14,556 nt of DNA from Pleurotus ostreatus/Saccharomyces cerevisiae fusant (Eukaryota; Opisthokonta). The stretch lies in contig JAMQCK010000874.1 in the NCBI GenBank assembly GCA_024196135.1, positions 1 through 14,556 on the forward strand, given 5' to 3'. The stretch's first letter is position 1, and each line of letters starts with the position of its first letter. Made by a program: the position numbers and the translations under genes. Below are positions 1-7,635 of this stretch, in pieces. Below the pieces are notes generated by a model. It was not told where the DNA came from. It saw only the letters and a list, made by a program, of their open reading frames with translations, and made no database searches.

Positions 1-530
1 CTAAATAAGCGCAGGGAGCGCAAGACTAAGGTAACGTTAGTGTACAGTAAGTACAGATAAAGTAGAGCTCACCCTCAGTCTTCCTGCTATGGGAATAGCG
101 ACTGAGGGAAGAGAAAAGAGTGTGTATGTACAGTATAGTACGGGAACGACCGTGGGAACATACTTCCCAAGTAAGCACCTTCCTAATTGGTGAATCAACC
201 ATGATTTACCAATAAGGCAACTCCTTCACGCGGTGGAGGCAGACTCGCCCCCTAACCACCACTTCTGACACAAGTTGGGCTGCACTACAAGGCAAGCTCT
301 GTCTGTCGCGCTCCAATCACCTCTGAACTCGGCACCGGTCCGTTACGTACGACAACCATTCCAGGTCTACACTTTCAGAAGTGGAAGGGGGCACAGAGAC
401 TGGCAACGGAGGCACAGTCGACACAGACACAGACACGGACCGGAAGGCGACAACGCAACGGACTAAATAGAAAGGTAGGTAAAGAGACGCGTAAGCTACC
501 GACATTGTATATACTTGTTGTCCATGGGCT
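1..530. other. Stretch with no supported gene
   Basis: Only short ORFs are present (about 62 codons on either strand) and none follows the promoter pattern of the array. A TATATA-like run lies near 506-513, but it is nearly palindromic and has no GCGCCGCAAA-type motif beside it. A 62-codon minus-strand ORF (505-317) starts next to it and is Ser/Val-rich. I do not call it a gene. Confidence 0.5.
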
Positions 531-1193
531 TTAAGGCACAGCCCGGTATAGATGAGTCAGAGGCGTCCACAAATACCCACTCGTGACATACACTCTGCGC
601 AAAGGCCCGAACCGAGCTCTACCAGAGATCCCTTCGACGTTGTCATCTGGATCTGGATGACCATTGACACCGTGTTCGATGGCGGTCGTGAACTCGACAT
701 TGGCGAGCCATCGGACACGCTCGCAGGGGTCGGCCCGAAGCTGCGCAAAGACTTTGCGAACTTCGCTAGAATCACCCTTCCGCTCTTCGTGGAAGTGGAG
801 GGGAAGCTGCAAGAACCTAAGCAAGAGAGCCTCTTGTTGATCGTCAATGGCTTTTGCGCTCGGGCTGATAGAAGCCCGATGATCACCAGAATTACTTAGG
901 CAGTGCGGAACGACCGGAAGCGGCAGGGTTGTCGTGCTGAGATGGTCTGAGCTGTTCGTGCGCGCCCAGCATCGCAGGTGTTGTCTCGAGAAGAGCATGG
1001 CGAAAAGAGTTTGGGGAGCGTGGGACGTCTTGGGCGTCCCCACAACGCGCCATGCCAGACTCTCTGGCGATATCGAACGTTTGGGAGGCGTGGAAGGATA
1101 TTGAGGAGTGCGTACCATGTGTGCTTTATACCAAAACACATTTGAGGCGCAAAAAGTGCATTCTTTGTGGAGCAAAGAGTTAGTGGAGGTCAA
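531..1193 (-). CDS. Doubtful 220-residue ORF at the array edge
   Basis: This is an uninterrupted minus-strand ORF of 220 codons. Its composition differs from the array genes: it has more charged and hydrophobic residues, with stretches such as EERKGDSSEVRKVF and RVRWLANVEF, and fewer Ser/Pro runs. No TATA box or GCGCCGCAAA-type motif precedes it. Its first part overlaps a GCGCCTCAAA motif (1141-1150) and the donor-like site near 1115, which elsewhere in the array are non-coding. A Ser-rich minus-strand ORF (886-557) and a plus-strand ORF (552-899) compete for the same bases. It may be a real unrelated gene, a remnant of an eighth array gene, or chance. No family is recognised. Confidence 0.25.
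   Translation of the reverse strand: MTSTNSLLHKECTFCASNVFWYKAHMVRTPQYPSTPPKRSISPESLAWRVVGTPKTSHAPQTLFAMLFSRQHLRCWARTNSSDHLSTTTLPLPVVPHCLSNSGDHRASISPSAKAIDDQQEALLLRFLQLPLHFHEERKGDSSEVRKVFAQLRADPCERVRWLANVEFTTAIEHGVNGHPDPDDNVEGISGRARFGPLRRVYVTSGYLWTPLTHLYRAVP
1107..1118 (-). other. Donor-like site after block 7
   Basis: The minus strand reads ATG|GTACGCACTCC. It sits about 250 bases beyond block 7, in the position that donor-like sites occupy in the other units. No matching acceptor or following array gene is visible in the window. Confidence 0.35.
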
Positions 1194-1363
1194 AGGACGG
1201 AGAGTTTGAGCATTGGCAGGCAGATGACCTTCGCGTCATTGGAAAAAAACTCTGGGCCATGAGCCCGCAGCGCCCTTTTCGTTCGCATCATGTCAATTTA
1301 AAACAATCGTAGGTCCAGTATGATCGAAGCTAGATGAGAAGCAGCGAGACACCACTTTGAGTC

Positions 1364-1441
1364 ATGTAAGTCGGGAGCAAAAGGCGACGGCTAATGCCGA
1401 ATCATATCGCTCCTTTTTGGGGGTAGCTCAAGGTTCGAATC
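1364..1441 (-). repeat. Conserved intergenic block, copy 7
   Basis: Starts (plus reading) ATGTAAGTCGGGAGCAAA, has the hairpin stem CGG/CCG around CTAATG, and ends in TTCGAA. The spacing from ATG to GCCG is 32 bases and from GCCGAA to TTCGAA is 32 bases, as in the best copies. A stop codon directly follows the plus-strand ATG, and a stop lies just ahead of the hairpin in the minus-strand frame. This copy therefore argues against the block being protein-coding. Confidence 0.75.
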
Positions 1442-1627
1442 GCTCGCAATGCTTGTAGCGACGTGCAGACATGAGCGCCCAATCGGCAATTCATATAGAA
1501 GATGTATACTACAAAGAACATTGAGCGTGATATGCAAGGTGATCCCATCTACTTAGGAAGGATTACAGAGTAAACGGGATATAGAAAGATGACTGCGAAC
1601 GATAATCGATTGTTGATGATGGATGTA

Positions 1628-2380
1628 TTAATTACTGGACCCTGAATGTCTGGTCTCCCCTTCAGCGAGGCGCGTATTGGTGTCTGGGCACGGTGTGACG
1701 GAGCGACTGGACGATCCACGCGTTGAAGTCAGGTACCAAGATTGTCCGACTGCTAGTCTTTGAGCGGCTTCATTAGAAGGTATCATGCTTGTAGACGGAG
1801 CAAAGGGTGTCTCGGCCCTCAATGCCATTGCCGGAGGGTTATCATCGCTCCGAGAACTCAAGAAAGATGCCCTGTTGAAAGTCGATCCATCGTCGAGGAA
1901 GTCTGCGCGCAGTGGCCGGGAAGGGACAGGGGCAAAAATTTCGGCCGCCGAGCGATTTGGATCACCAGCGAGAAAATCTCTTGCATGGGAAGACCCAGCC
2001 GGCGAAAGTGCCAGCGTGTCCATAATAGAAGGTTGCGTGTACCAGCCATTGGAATCACGCATCAAGACCTCGGGCGCACTGGGCGTACCCCGTTCTCTCG
2101 CTACCGCTCCTTGCGCATCTGCACTCATATGGGACGATACGGTTGATAAAACCGGTGGCGTCCCGGAAACGGAAGACTGTGTGTACCAACCATCACAGTC
2201 CTGCACCACAATCTTGGGCGCAATGGGGGAGTCAAGCTCCCCCATTGGCTCTTGCAGCGCTCTTCGCGCATCTGCAGCCATTTTAGGCAAGTTCGGTGGT
2301 GCATCTGAGCTGGAAGATTGCCCGAGGGGCGGCGAAGTGCGCGCGCGATCCTGGTACTTTGACACGGCAAGCGTCGTCAT
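1628..2380 (-). CDS. Gene G: Ser/Pro/Ala-rich protein with a duplicated GWYTQ segment
   Basis: A 250-residue protein of unknown function. The start is the first ATG downstream of the TATA box at 2527-2533, with no earlier ATG in the predicted leader. Residues about 34-131 contain two tandem related segments of 48-51 residues. Each begins ADA/ADAR-like, passes through a P-x-AP core and D-x-x-GWYTQ, and ends in SSH. The GWYTQ pentapeptide is identical in both. The rest is low-complexity Ser, Pro, Ala and Arg with a polar C-terminus ending in SGSSN. There is no signal peptide or membrane segment. It is the last clear gene of the array. The segment duplication suggests a short folded or binding motif inside a disordered chain. 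The coding call rests on promoter placement and the internal protein repeat. Confidence 0.7.
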   Translation of the reverse strand: MTTLAVSKYQDRARTSPPLGQSSSSDAPPNLPKMAADARRALQEPMGELDSPIAPKIVVQDCDGWYTQSSVSGTPPVLSTVSSHMSADAQGAVARERGTPSAPEVLMRDSNGWYTQPSIMDTLALSPAGSSHARDFLAGDPNRSAAEIFAPVPSRPLRADFLDDGSTFNRASFLSSRSDDNPPAMALRAETPFAPSTSMIPSNEAAQRLAVGQSWYLTSTRGSSSRSVTPCPDTNTRLAEGETRHSGSSN

Positions 2381-2408
2381 TGATGCTTTCGATTGAATGA
2401 TCCCTGAA

Positions 2409-2432
2409 GTAGCGAGTGGGTAGCGAGTAGGT
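2409..2432. repeat. Short direct repeat in the leader of gene G
   Basis: Two adjacent copies of GTAGCGAGT separated by a few bases lie in the predicted 5' leader, just upstream of the start codon. No function is evident. Confidence 0.5.
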
Positions 2433-2472
2433 ACTGACAGACCTTGATGAGCAAGACGACAATTGAGGTGAC

Positions 2473-2550
2473 CTGCGGCGCAGATCAGTGCAGAGCTTGG
2501 TAAGAGAAGAGAACGAGGCGCGGGTCTTTTATATGTAGGTTTGCGGCGTC
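2473..2550 (-). promoter_or_regulatory. Promoter of gene G
   Basis: On the minus strand, in order: GACGCCGCAAA (2550-2540), a strong TATAAAA box (2533-2527), and CTGCGCCGCAG (2483-2473) about 52 bases below the TATA box. The start codon follows at 2380. A related plus-strand TTTGGGGCGC lies further upstream near 2604. The downstream element also resembles a 3' splice site, because CACTGAT precedes it by about ten bases. Both readings are discussed in the findings. Confidence 0.7.
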
Positions 2551-3277
2551 TCGAGACACCTTCTTTTGATAAAAGCCGCCATTGGTGATATTAGAGCGCT
2601 TTGGGGCGCGGTTTTCACTTCAAACATGGGCTGCATGGGAAAGCTGGACTGGCGCTAGGCGAGAAGTAGTGAAAGGATGTATAAGGAGAATCCGCCAGGA
2701 ATTCGAGAAGCATTAAAGCGTGCATTGATGATAAGCAGGAAGAGGGCCAGACAAGAAATATGACGGGGGCGATGAAGGAAGAGAAGATGGCAAGAGCAGA
2801 AATGGTGCGTACCCAATTCATCGCGGAGGTAACCAAACAGCGGAGCCTACGGAAAGGAACTTATACATCGCCATGATCATCAACAGTATTCGCGTGCCAT
2901 TCGTCCTTGTCTACTGCGTTTCTCGTCGTACTTCAGTAGCGAACGAGACAATAGGCCCGATTGATGGAAACCTGGCAGCAATATTCATCAGACTATTAAA
3001 GCTCAAGTCGCGTAGAGACTGAGGATGCCAGCAAGGCCCCACGAAAGTCGAGAACAGGAGCCTGTCGTGGATGGTTCATATTTGTGCAATTGCGTTACAC
3101 AGGAGGGCCAATCGAGTGACAGCGCAGATAGTTATAGCATCTGTCGCGTCGCGTTGCAGTGTCAATGCATCTTCCTCACCGAGTTGACTCCATCGACTCA
3201 GCGCAAGATCAAAAAGCCCGGATGGGTTCACCCTGTTCGACCCTATCAAAATACAGAACGCGAAGTCGGTGAGCGCC
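2551..3277. other. Space between block 6 and the promoter of gene G
   Basis: No supported gene. It holds a donor-like site near 2812 (GGGTACGCACC on the minus strand) followed by a pyrimidine-rich minus-strand stretch. It also holds a hairpin-capable sequence near 3038-3076, where CCCACGA pairs with TCGTGG. Short ORFs here (for example 2836-2615 and 3294-3076, minus) have no promoter support. Confidence 0.5.
2805..2815 (-). other. Donor-like site after block 6
   Basis: The minus strand reads GG|GTACGCACCATTTC, followed by a C/T-rich run. The first ten bases match the site near 4970 exactly. It lies upstream of the promoter of gene G. Confidence 0.4.
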
Positions 3278-3345
3278 ATGGAAGTCGGACACAACAGGAA
3301 TCGGAAGGCGCCGATCCTAATTGAGGCAACTCGGAGGTTCGATTT
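3278..3345 (-). repeat. Conserved intergenic block, copy 6
   Basis: A diverged copy. It keeps ATGGAAGTCGG and the exact 32-base ATG-to-GCCG spacing. It has TTCGAT in place of TTCGAA, with the second spacer shortened to 22 bases. The hairpin region has changed (TCGG around AAGGCG around CCGA) yet still pairs. Confidence 0.65.
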
Positions 3346-3805
3346 CCTCGTAATTCAACTGCTTTGTGAACACCAGCAGTAAAATTGGCCGTTTAGATGT
3401 AGCAATAAAGATCTTGAGAGTACATAGTACACGAAGTCGAACACTATTATGTAGAGAATAAAGACCAAGCCCACTGAGAAACGTCGCGGCAACAGTGAAC
3501 CATCACCAGGAGTAAAAACTGAAGACGAACTAAGGCTAATCTTACTCGCACTTGAGAAGAGCACATCGACCGGGATCCCGTTCCCTTCGAGTATGACAGC
3601 GGCAGAGGATTTGACGTCATTTTGGGAGTTGACCGCGTAGGAAAAGACTTCGAAAGGGTCAATAGCGCTTTTGGACGGCGCAGGAGATGCGACGCCGGAC
3701 GGTCTTATCTTCGGTCCCAGGCATTGCACGACCGCGAGGTGCACATTACATCGCGCGCGCGAGAGCCATCTGATGTAACAGAAGACGACATTGCCGCATG
3801 CAAAG

Positions 3806-4509
3806 TCAACAGCACAGGCCTTGAAGGCAGCACTTCCAAAGAGCTGTCCATCCATTTCGAACGGACGAATCGTCGAGGGGGGTAGATAGGCCGTCATCGA
3901 GCGGAGATCGATGTCCCTTGACAAGGTAGTAGGAGTCGTCACCATCGGGAGAGTGAAAAGGCGTGTCGCCATTGGTGGCGGCTGCACTCGAAGCAGACTC
4001 AGCGAGTGGCGGTGGGGATTCCTCCCCCCGGCTGGCATAACGAGGCGGTGGTGACAATTTACCTTGAAAAGAAAGTGTGTCGCTGGAGATGGCAAGCAAG
4101 TTGCTCGCAGTGGGAGGTGAGGCGGTGGAAGACAAGCTGCTCGAGGAGGAAGATGAGGCGGAATACCAAATCATAGCCGCCCCCTTGTCAAGCGACAAAG
4201 GACTAATGTCCTGGGTGCTGGTTGCTGGCGATGATGGATTGCTGTCGTCTTCAACCACCAATTGCGACGTTTGGCCTTCTGCAGCAGCACCTCCACGACG
4301 AGATGAGTCGGTCTCATCACGTGTGACACGTCGGCAGACGTACCTGATCCGACATCAGAGTTTAAGGATGGAGACGTATAAGAGTTGGCCGGCAGCGCGT
4401 GAGAGGCTGCGGTCCAGGGAAGAGATGGGTTTGGTGATGCGTGAGGAAATTGGCGACCTAGCGTCGGTGCGCGCTGGCTTGCAGGAGGTGTAGATGGAGG
4501 AGACGCCAT
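3806..4509 (-). CDS. Gene F: Ser-rich protein with one intron, PPRY motif and Cys-rich tail
   Basis: A two-exon gene: exon 1 is 4509-4344, the intron 4343-4279 (65 bases), exon 2 is 4278-3806. The donor is CAG|GTACGT and the acceptor CTGCAG|AA. The join keeps frame and links two Ser/Pro-rich reading frames into a protein of about 212 residues. The N-terminus MASPPSTPPAS resembles gene D (MSSPPSLNSS). Around residues 96-107 there is a poly-Ser run, and residues 133-136 are PPRY, a PPxY-type WW-domain ligand. The tail is WTALWKCCLQGLCC, whose cysteines could be lipidated (inference). I chose ATG 4509 because the longer ORF begins with GTG. A second intron leading to the frame that runs on to 3355 is possible, but no convincing donor was found. 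Function unknown. Confidence 0.6.
4279..4343 (-). other. Intron of gene F
   Basis: On the minus strand the intron begins GTACGTCTGCC after GATCAG and ends GCTGCTGCAG. A CTCAT-like branch site lies about 25 bases before the acceptor. Removing 65 bases joins frames in phase (codon split G|AA) and avoids the change of frame seen in the unspliced reading. Size and signals fit a small fungal intron. Confidence 0.7.
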
Positions 4510-4590
4510 TGCTGGGGCTGGCACACAGGTCTGCTCGACGATGACGGTGTTCTCTCATGCGTGGGGAGCGGCGGAACGCAAAGGGGTTCC

Positions 4591-4686
4591 TCATATACGT
4601 CAAGGGCGAGGATTTGCGGCGCTGTTGAAGGTGCTTTCCTGTGTGAGGCCCTAATGTTTGCTTGGCGGCCTCGGATTCTGTGGCGC
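4591..4686 (-). promoter_or_regulatory. Promoter of gene F
   Basis: The minus strand shows GCGCCACAG near 4686-4678, GCGCCGCAAA at 4622-4613 and a TATA-like ACGTATATGA at 4600-4591. The start codon of gene F follows at 4509. An ATG at 4558 in another frame lies about where transcription would start and may not be in the message. No CTGCGCCACAG element lies below the TATA box here. Confidence 0.6.
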
Positions 4687-5242
4687 CTAATCACAGGGGA
4701 GCGGGATTCTGGTCAGATATAGTCAGCTAAAGGAAGCGCCTAAGAAGCGATACTAGGACGAAAAGGTGAGAAGTGACGTTTGGAAAGACGCCACGCGAGA
4801 GTAGCATTATAGGAAGTGCTTCAAAGAAGTGGAGAAGACGGGAAGGCGAAGAAGACGGAGCAGATAGGAGGTGCGATAGAAGACTAGGAGAAGGCGGACC
4901 AGCGGTGACACAGCGGACAGATGGAAAAGGGAAATGAAATGCCGAAGACGAGAACAATGATGGTGCGTACCTGCTTGTGCAGGCATTCGAACGTAGTGCT
5001 CAAATCAATCATCGGCACTTCTTCTGCGCCAATACGGCGTGCCCCCGTCGGAAACGTGAGTCTTTCGATTTTCCGCGTCGGCAGAAAAACGCCAGAGATC
5101 TCTTCTATGACGAACGACGCGCTGTGTATGACATTTCAGCGATAGAAGACAAAGCATTCGCTGGACGTTGCCAAGAGGTCGCTCTCACCGCGTTGTACCG
5201 TCAGGTCTTTGTCGAAACTCCGTATTAAGTACTTCCTCACCA
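4687..5242. other. Space between the tRNA-like relic and the promoter of gene F
   Basis: No supported gene. It contains the donor-like site at about 4970 and a long purine-rich plus-strand stretch (pyrimidine-rich on the minus strand) from about 4730 to 4960. Several 70-80-codon ORFs cross it, but none has promoter context. Confidence 0.5.
4962..4973 (-). other. Donor-like site after block 5
   Basis: The minus strand reads CAG|GTACGCACCATC, an excellent 5' splice-site match, followed by a pyrimidine-rich stretch. It lies between block 5 and the promoter of gene F. Candidate acceptors downstream include GGCGCCACAG near 4678-4687. Confidence 0.45.
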
Positions 5243-5312
5243 GCATAGGTCCAGGATCGAGCTGAGGACCTTCTGTGTTAGACGTACGCGATAACTAGCT
5301 ACGCCACCGACC
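5243..5312 (-). pseudogene. Degenerate tRNA-Val(AAC)-like sequence
   Basis: On the minus strand the order matches a fungal tRNA-Val: GGTCGGTGG, a D-arm-like GCG-TAGCTAGTTAT-CGC, TAACAC holding an AAC anticodon, AGAAGGTC, and a T-loop-like CTCGATC between CAG and CTG. The D-stem pairs even though its bases differ from the usual GTC/GAC of tRNA-Val. The anticodon arm is about two bases short, and the acceptor ends do not pair well, so this is most likely a relic or tRNA-derived repeat rather than a working tRNA. The match is from memory of tRNA-Val sequences, not a search. Confidence 0.35.
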
Positions 5313-5481
5313 CGTGTGAGCGGCAATGCCAGAGGGAATGAGGCGCGGAAGGGGGAGGCGTAGGGGCCAGAGCAGTGTAAGCAGTGCAAGGGGATTATTG
5401 GGTGGAAGGGTGAAGTGAGTTAGGCAGACAAGGAGGAAGAGGAGGACCGCACGCTTCGAAGGCGACAAATGAGGCCGCACC

Positions 5482-5541
5482 ATGGACGTCGGGAACAAAC
5501 GACATCGGCGGATGCCGAATTGCGGGGTTCGCTTTCGAATC
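5482..5541 (-). repeat. Conserved intergenic block, copy 5
   Basis: The plus reading starts ATGGACGTCGGGAACAAA. The hairpin TCGG-CGGATG-CCGA is intact, and it ends in TTCGAA. The ATG-to-GCCG spacing is 32 bases. The second spacer is 14 bases, 18 shorter than the commonest form. It begins about 160 bases after the stop of gene E. Confidence 0.8.
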
Positions 5542-5701
5542 ATGCGTTGTGAATTGGGGGTTCACTTCATCACACAGAAGGTAAAGAGTAGACAGACTGC
5601 ATACGTTTATGGAAATCTACGCTACACCCGTAGTAGTCGACCCACAAAAAGTAAGGCAAGTCCTGGCGTCGTCATCTCCCGCGAGATCGCCTGCCTGCGC
5701 G

Positions 5702-6274
5702 TTATTCATGGGGACGCACTTCAGTCACGACCACGGAGCGTCGAACTTGACGACCAGGGCTTGTAAATCGCTCAGAGGCGCCGGAAACATTGCTATTGGA
5801 TGGCGCATGGGTCGACAGCGCCGGTCGCGCACGAGTCGGAGGCGATGCGGGTGCAACGGCTGAAGGCGCTTGCGCAGAAGGCACGGTCGAGCGCGCTGGT
5901 TCAACATTCTCCGAATTCGCGGACGCCGGATTAAACACAGTGGCGGCACGTCCCAACGCTAGGGGCGCAACTGACGCTGTATCGGAGTTGCGTGTGGGGG
6001 ACGAAGACGCTCGAGGTCCTGAAGGCTGGATGCCAGTTGGGCCAGTTCGAGCAAAGAACGTCCTGCGGACGTCTGCACTGATGTCGGAATCAATGAAATT
6101 GGGGCTGTTATCGGCATTGAGCTGCCAAAGGTCTAGGACCCCTGGCGGTGGAGGCGTCGGTCTGCCGTAGGGTGGTGGTGAAGAATGTGATGTGTCAGAG
6201 CTGGCGGATGAGGAAGTCGAGTATGGCGGGGGCGAGGATGGGTATGGTGGTGGTGGGGGTGTACTAGTAGACAT
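5702..6274 (-). CDS. Gene E: Pro/Ser-rich protein with three PPxY motifs
   Basis: A 190-residue protein of unknown function. The start is the first ATG below the TATA box at 6381-6388. The N-terminus is proline-rich and carries three PPPY motifs at about residues 8-11, 15-18 and 33-36, the classic PPxY ligand for WW domains. A less repetitive central part (residues about 45-75, including LDLWQLNADN and DVRRTFFAR) could hold a short structured element. The C-terminal half is low-complexity Ala/Ser/Pro/Arg with RQVRRSVVVTEV near the end. There is no signal peptide or membrane segment. PPxY motifs would suggest contact with an Rsp5/NEDD4-type ubiquitin ligase or another WW protein, but that is inference. 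Gene E is the array member with the cleanest promoter. Confidence 0.7.
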   Translation of the reverse strand: MSTSTPPPPPYPSSPPPYSTSSSASSDTSHSSPPPYGRPTPPPPGVLDLWQLNADNSPNFIDSDISADVRRTFFARTGPTGIQPSGPRASSSPTRNSDTASVAPLALGRAATVFNPASANSENVEPARSTVPSAQAPSAVAPASPPTRARPALSTHAPSNSNVSGASERFTSPGRQVRRSVVVTEVRPHE

Positions 6275-6318
6275 GGCGGACCTTGCTGGAAGTGGCGGTG
6301 GATGGTATTCTTAATACA

Positions 6319-6420
6319 CTGTGGCGCAGCTTGCTGTTTGAAAGGCGGGTTGGTGAAGAAGTGGATATGGCCCGAAGGGTCTTATATCCTGCCAGGGCGC
6401 CATGGTTCAGTTTGCGGCGC
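6319..6420 (-). promoter_or_regulatory. Promoter of gene E
   Basis: The minus strand shows GCGCCGCAAA at 6420-6411, GGATATAAG at 6389-6381, and CTGCGCCACAG at 6329-6319, about 60 bases below the TATA box. The ATG at 6274 is the first in the leader. The element order and spacing match the promoters of D and G. Confidence 0.7.
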
Positions 6421-6659
6421 TCAATTCATTAGGCGAGAGTCTGCAGGAGGAATGGAAGCATGGAGATATTAAAAGACTTTGAGGCAACAATAATGAGAAG
6501 AGCGATAGGCGAGGAATGCTGCTCGCGCTCGGCATCAGAAAATGTACACGAAAGTATAAAGAAAGCTACGCGGAAAGCATTGACGCCTCGCGGCACTCGC
6601 GCGCTTACCGTGCTCGGCCGATACCGAAATGATTACATAGCCCGCGCCGCGCCATATTC

Positions 6660-6734
6660 TCAGCTGTATGTCGCACGGGGTTGGCTCTCGGTCGTGTACA
6701 TGAAAGAAGAGGCGGGCGAAGGGGGCGAGGACAT
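6660..6734 (-). pseudogene. Gene D': truncated gene of 24 codons
   Basis: Below a decayed promoter (6846-6917) the first array-like start codon is at 6734. The frame reads MSSPPSPASSFMYTTESQ and reaches a stop after 24 codons. The first six residues equal those of gene D (MSSPPS), and the next few are similar. Beyond the stop the sequence loses any Ser/Pro-rich frame and runs within about 240 bases into the promoter of gene E. It is probably an array copy cut short by deletion or decay. A tiny functional peptide or a further exon cannot be excluded; an ACG|GTAAGC site lies about 55 bases further on. Confidence 0.5.
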
Positions 6735-6845
6735 GGCGGTTCGGTGCAAGCTGGAGGAGGACAAACTGTGTTTTTAGAGACGAGGTCTTGATGTGTTCGA
6801 GAGCTGTCGTCGATGCGCTCTATAGCCTGCGATACCTACGGCGGT

Positions 6846-6917
6846 CTGCGGTGCAGGTCAGCGCTTGGGAAGAAAGAAGTTGAAGTTGCGGGGCAGCCAT
6901 TGTAGGCTTTGCGGCGC
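6846..6917 (-). promoter_or_regulatory. Partly decayed promoter of the truncated gene D'
   Basis: The minus strand shows AAGCGCCGCAAA at 6917-6908 and CTGCACCGCAG at 6856-6846. The TATA position holds only a weak TACAAT. CGCTGAC precedes CTGCACCGCAG, so this copy also has the best branch-site-plus-acceptor look of the four. Confidence 0.5.
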
Positions 6918-7070
6918 TTCTCAACCGAGTTTGGAGGTGCGTGGAGAATGGAAGTGAAGGGAACCGGCCATCATGATAGGAAGAGCGGAAGACGAAGAAG
7001 GCGGCCAGAGGATGGGGATGAGGGAAGGGTACCGGTGGAGAAGACAACGTGGAAGAGAGGCTCACGACAA

Positions 7071-7085
7071 TCCTGTACTCACTTT
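7071..7085 (-). other. Donor-like site after block 4
   Basis: The minus strand reads GGGAAA|GTGAGTACAGG. Unlike the other units, which have GTACGC, this one has GTGAGT, also a standard donor. It sits at the same place in the unit, about 250 bases beyond block 4. Confidence 0.45.
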
Positions 7086-7327
7086 CCCTGAGTCTGCTGT
7101 AGCTTCTCGCCGTCTTCTCGGCTGTCGCTCGCGCAGTCGGCTAACTTCGCGGAGCTCTGCTTCGCAACTGAAGTCGCCATGTTTGCGCTTTCTATGAACC
7201 AGTTCGCTTGTTTCGCAGGAGAGGAGGGGGCCTGGTGCGTTCTTCACCGTAGTATCGAATGCGCGTACTCTACACGGCATTGAGGCGCATCTTGGACAGG
7301 ACATTGAGGCACGCCCTGGTTGGGGTC

Positions 7328-7405
7328 ATGGTGGTCGGGAACAAAGCGTGTCGGCGAACGCCGAAGCGTGGGCATGATTTTTGGGACAGGCTCGACGTTC
7401 GAACC
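7328..7405 (-). repeat. Conserved intergenic block, copy 4
   Basis: The plus reading starts ATGGTGGTCGGGAACAAA. The hairpin is TCGG-CGAACG-CCGA, and it ends GTTCGAAC. Both spacers are 32 bases. An ATTGAGGCGC motif follows at 7288-7279 (minus order). Confidence 0.85.
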
Positions 7406-7635
7406 CGTCAGAGCATCGGACAGTTGAGATACATCATTGACAGGGTGGTGTCGTTGAGATTCATTACTCAAGAGGTACAGAGATGTACAGCCTATACTAC
7501 GCATTACATTATCTACGAATGGCAAGCGAAAGCCAAAACTGGGCACATCAGGCGTGGTTTTCACTTGCGCCTCACCGCAGAAGCTATAACGCTGGATGCC
7601 AAAGATGGCGCGGATCCTGGCGCTTGTCTCGTCAC

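Noticed and set aside
552..899. 115-codon plus-strand ORF near the left edge
   Set aside because: Three frames on two strands are open here; nothing supports this one over the others and no promoter is visible.
3355..4095. 246-codon minus-strand ORF overlapping gene F
   Set aside because: Its first part is out of frame with the spliced Ser-rich gene, which has promoter, intron and composition support. Its last part could be a further exon, but I found no good donor to join it.
6460..6777. 105-codon plus-strand ORF between D and E
   Set aside because: It lies antisense to the truncated gene D' and has no promoter or recognisable sequence.
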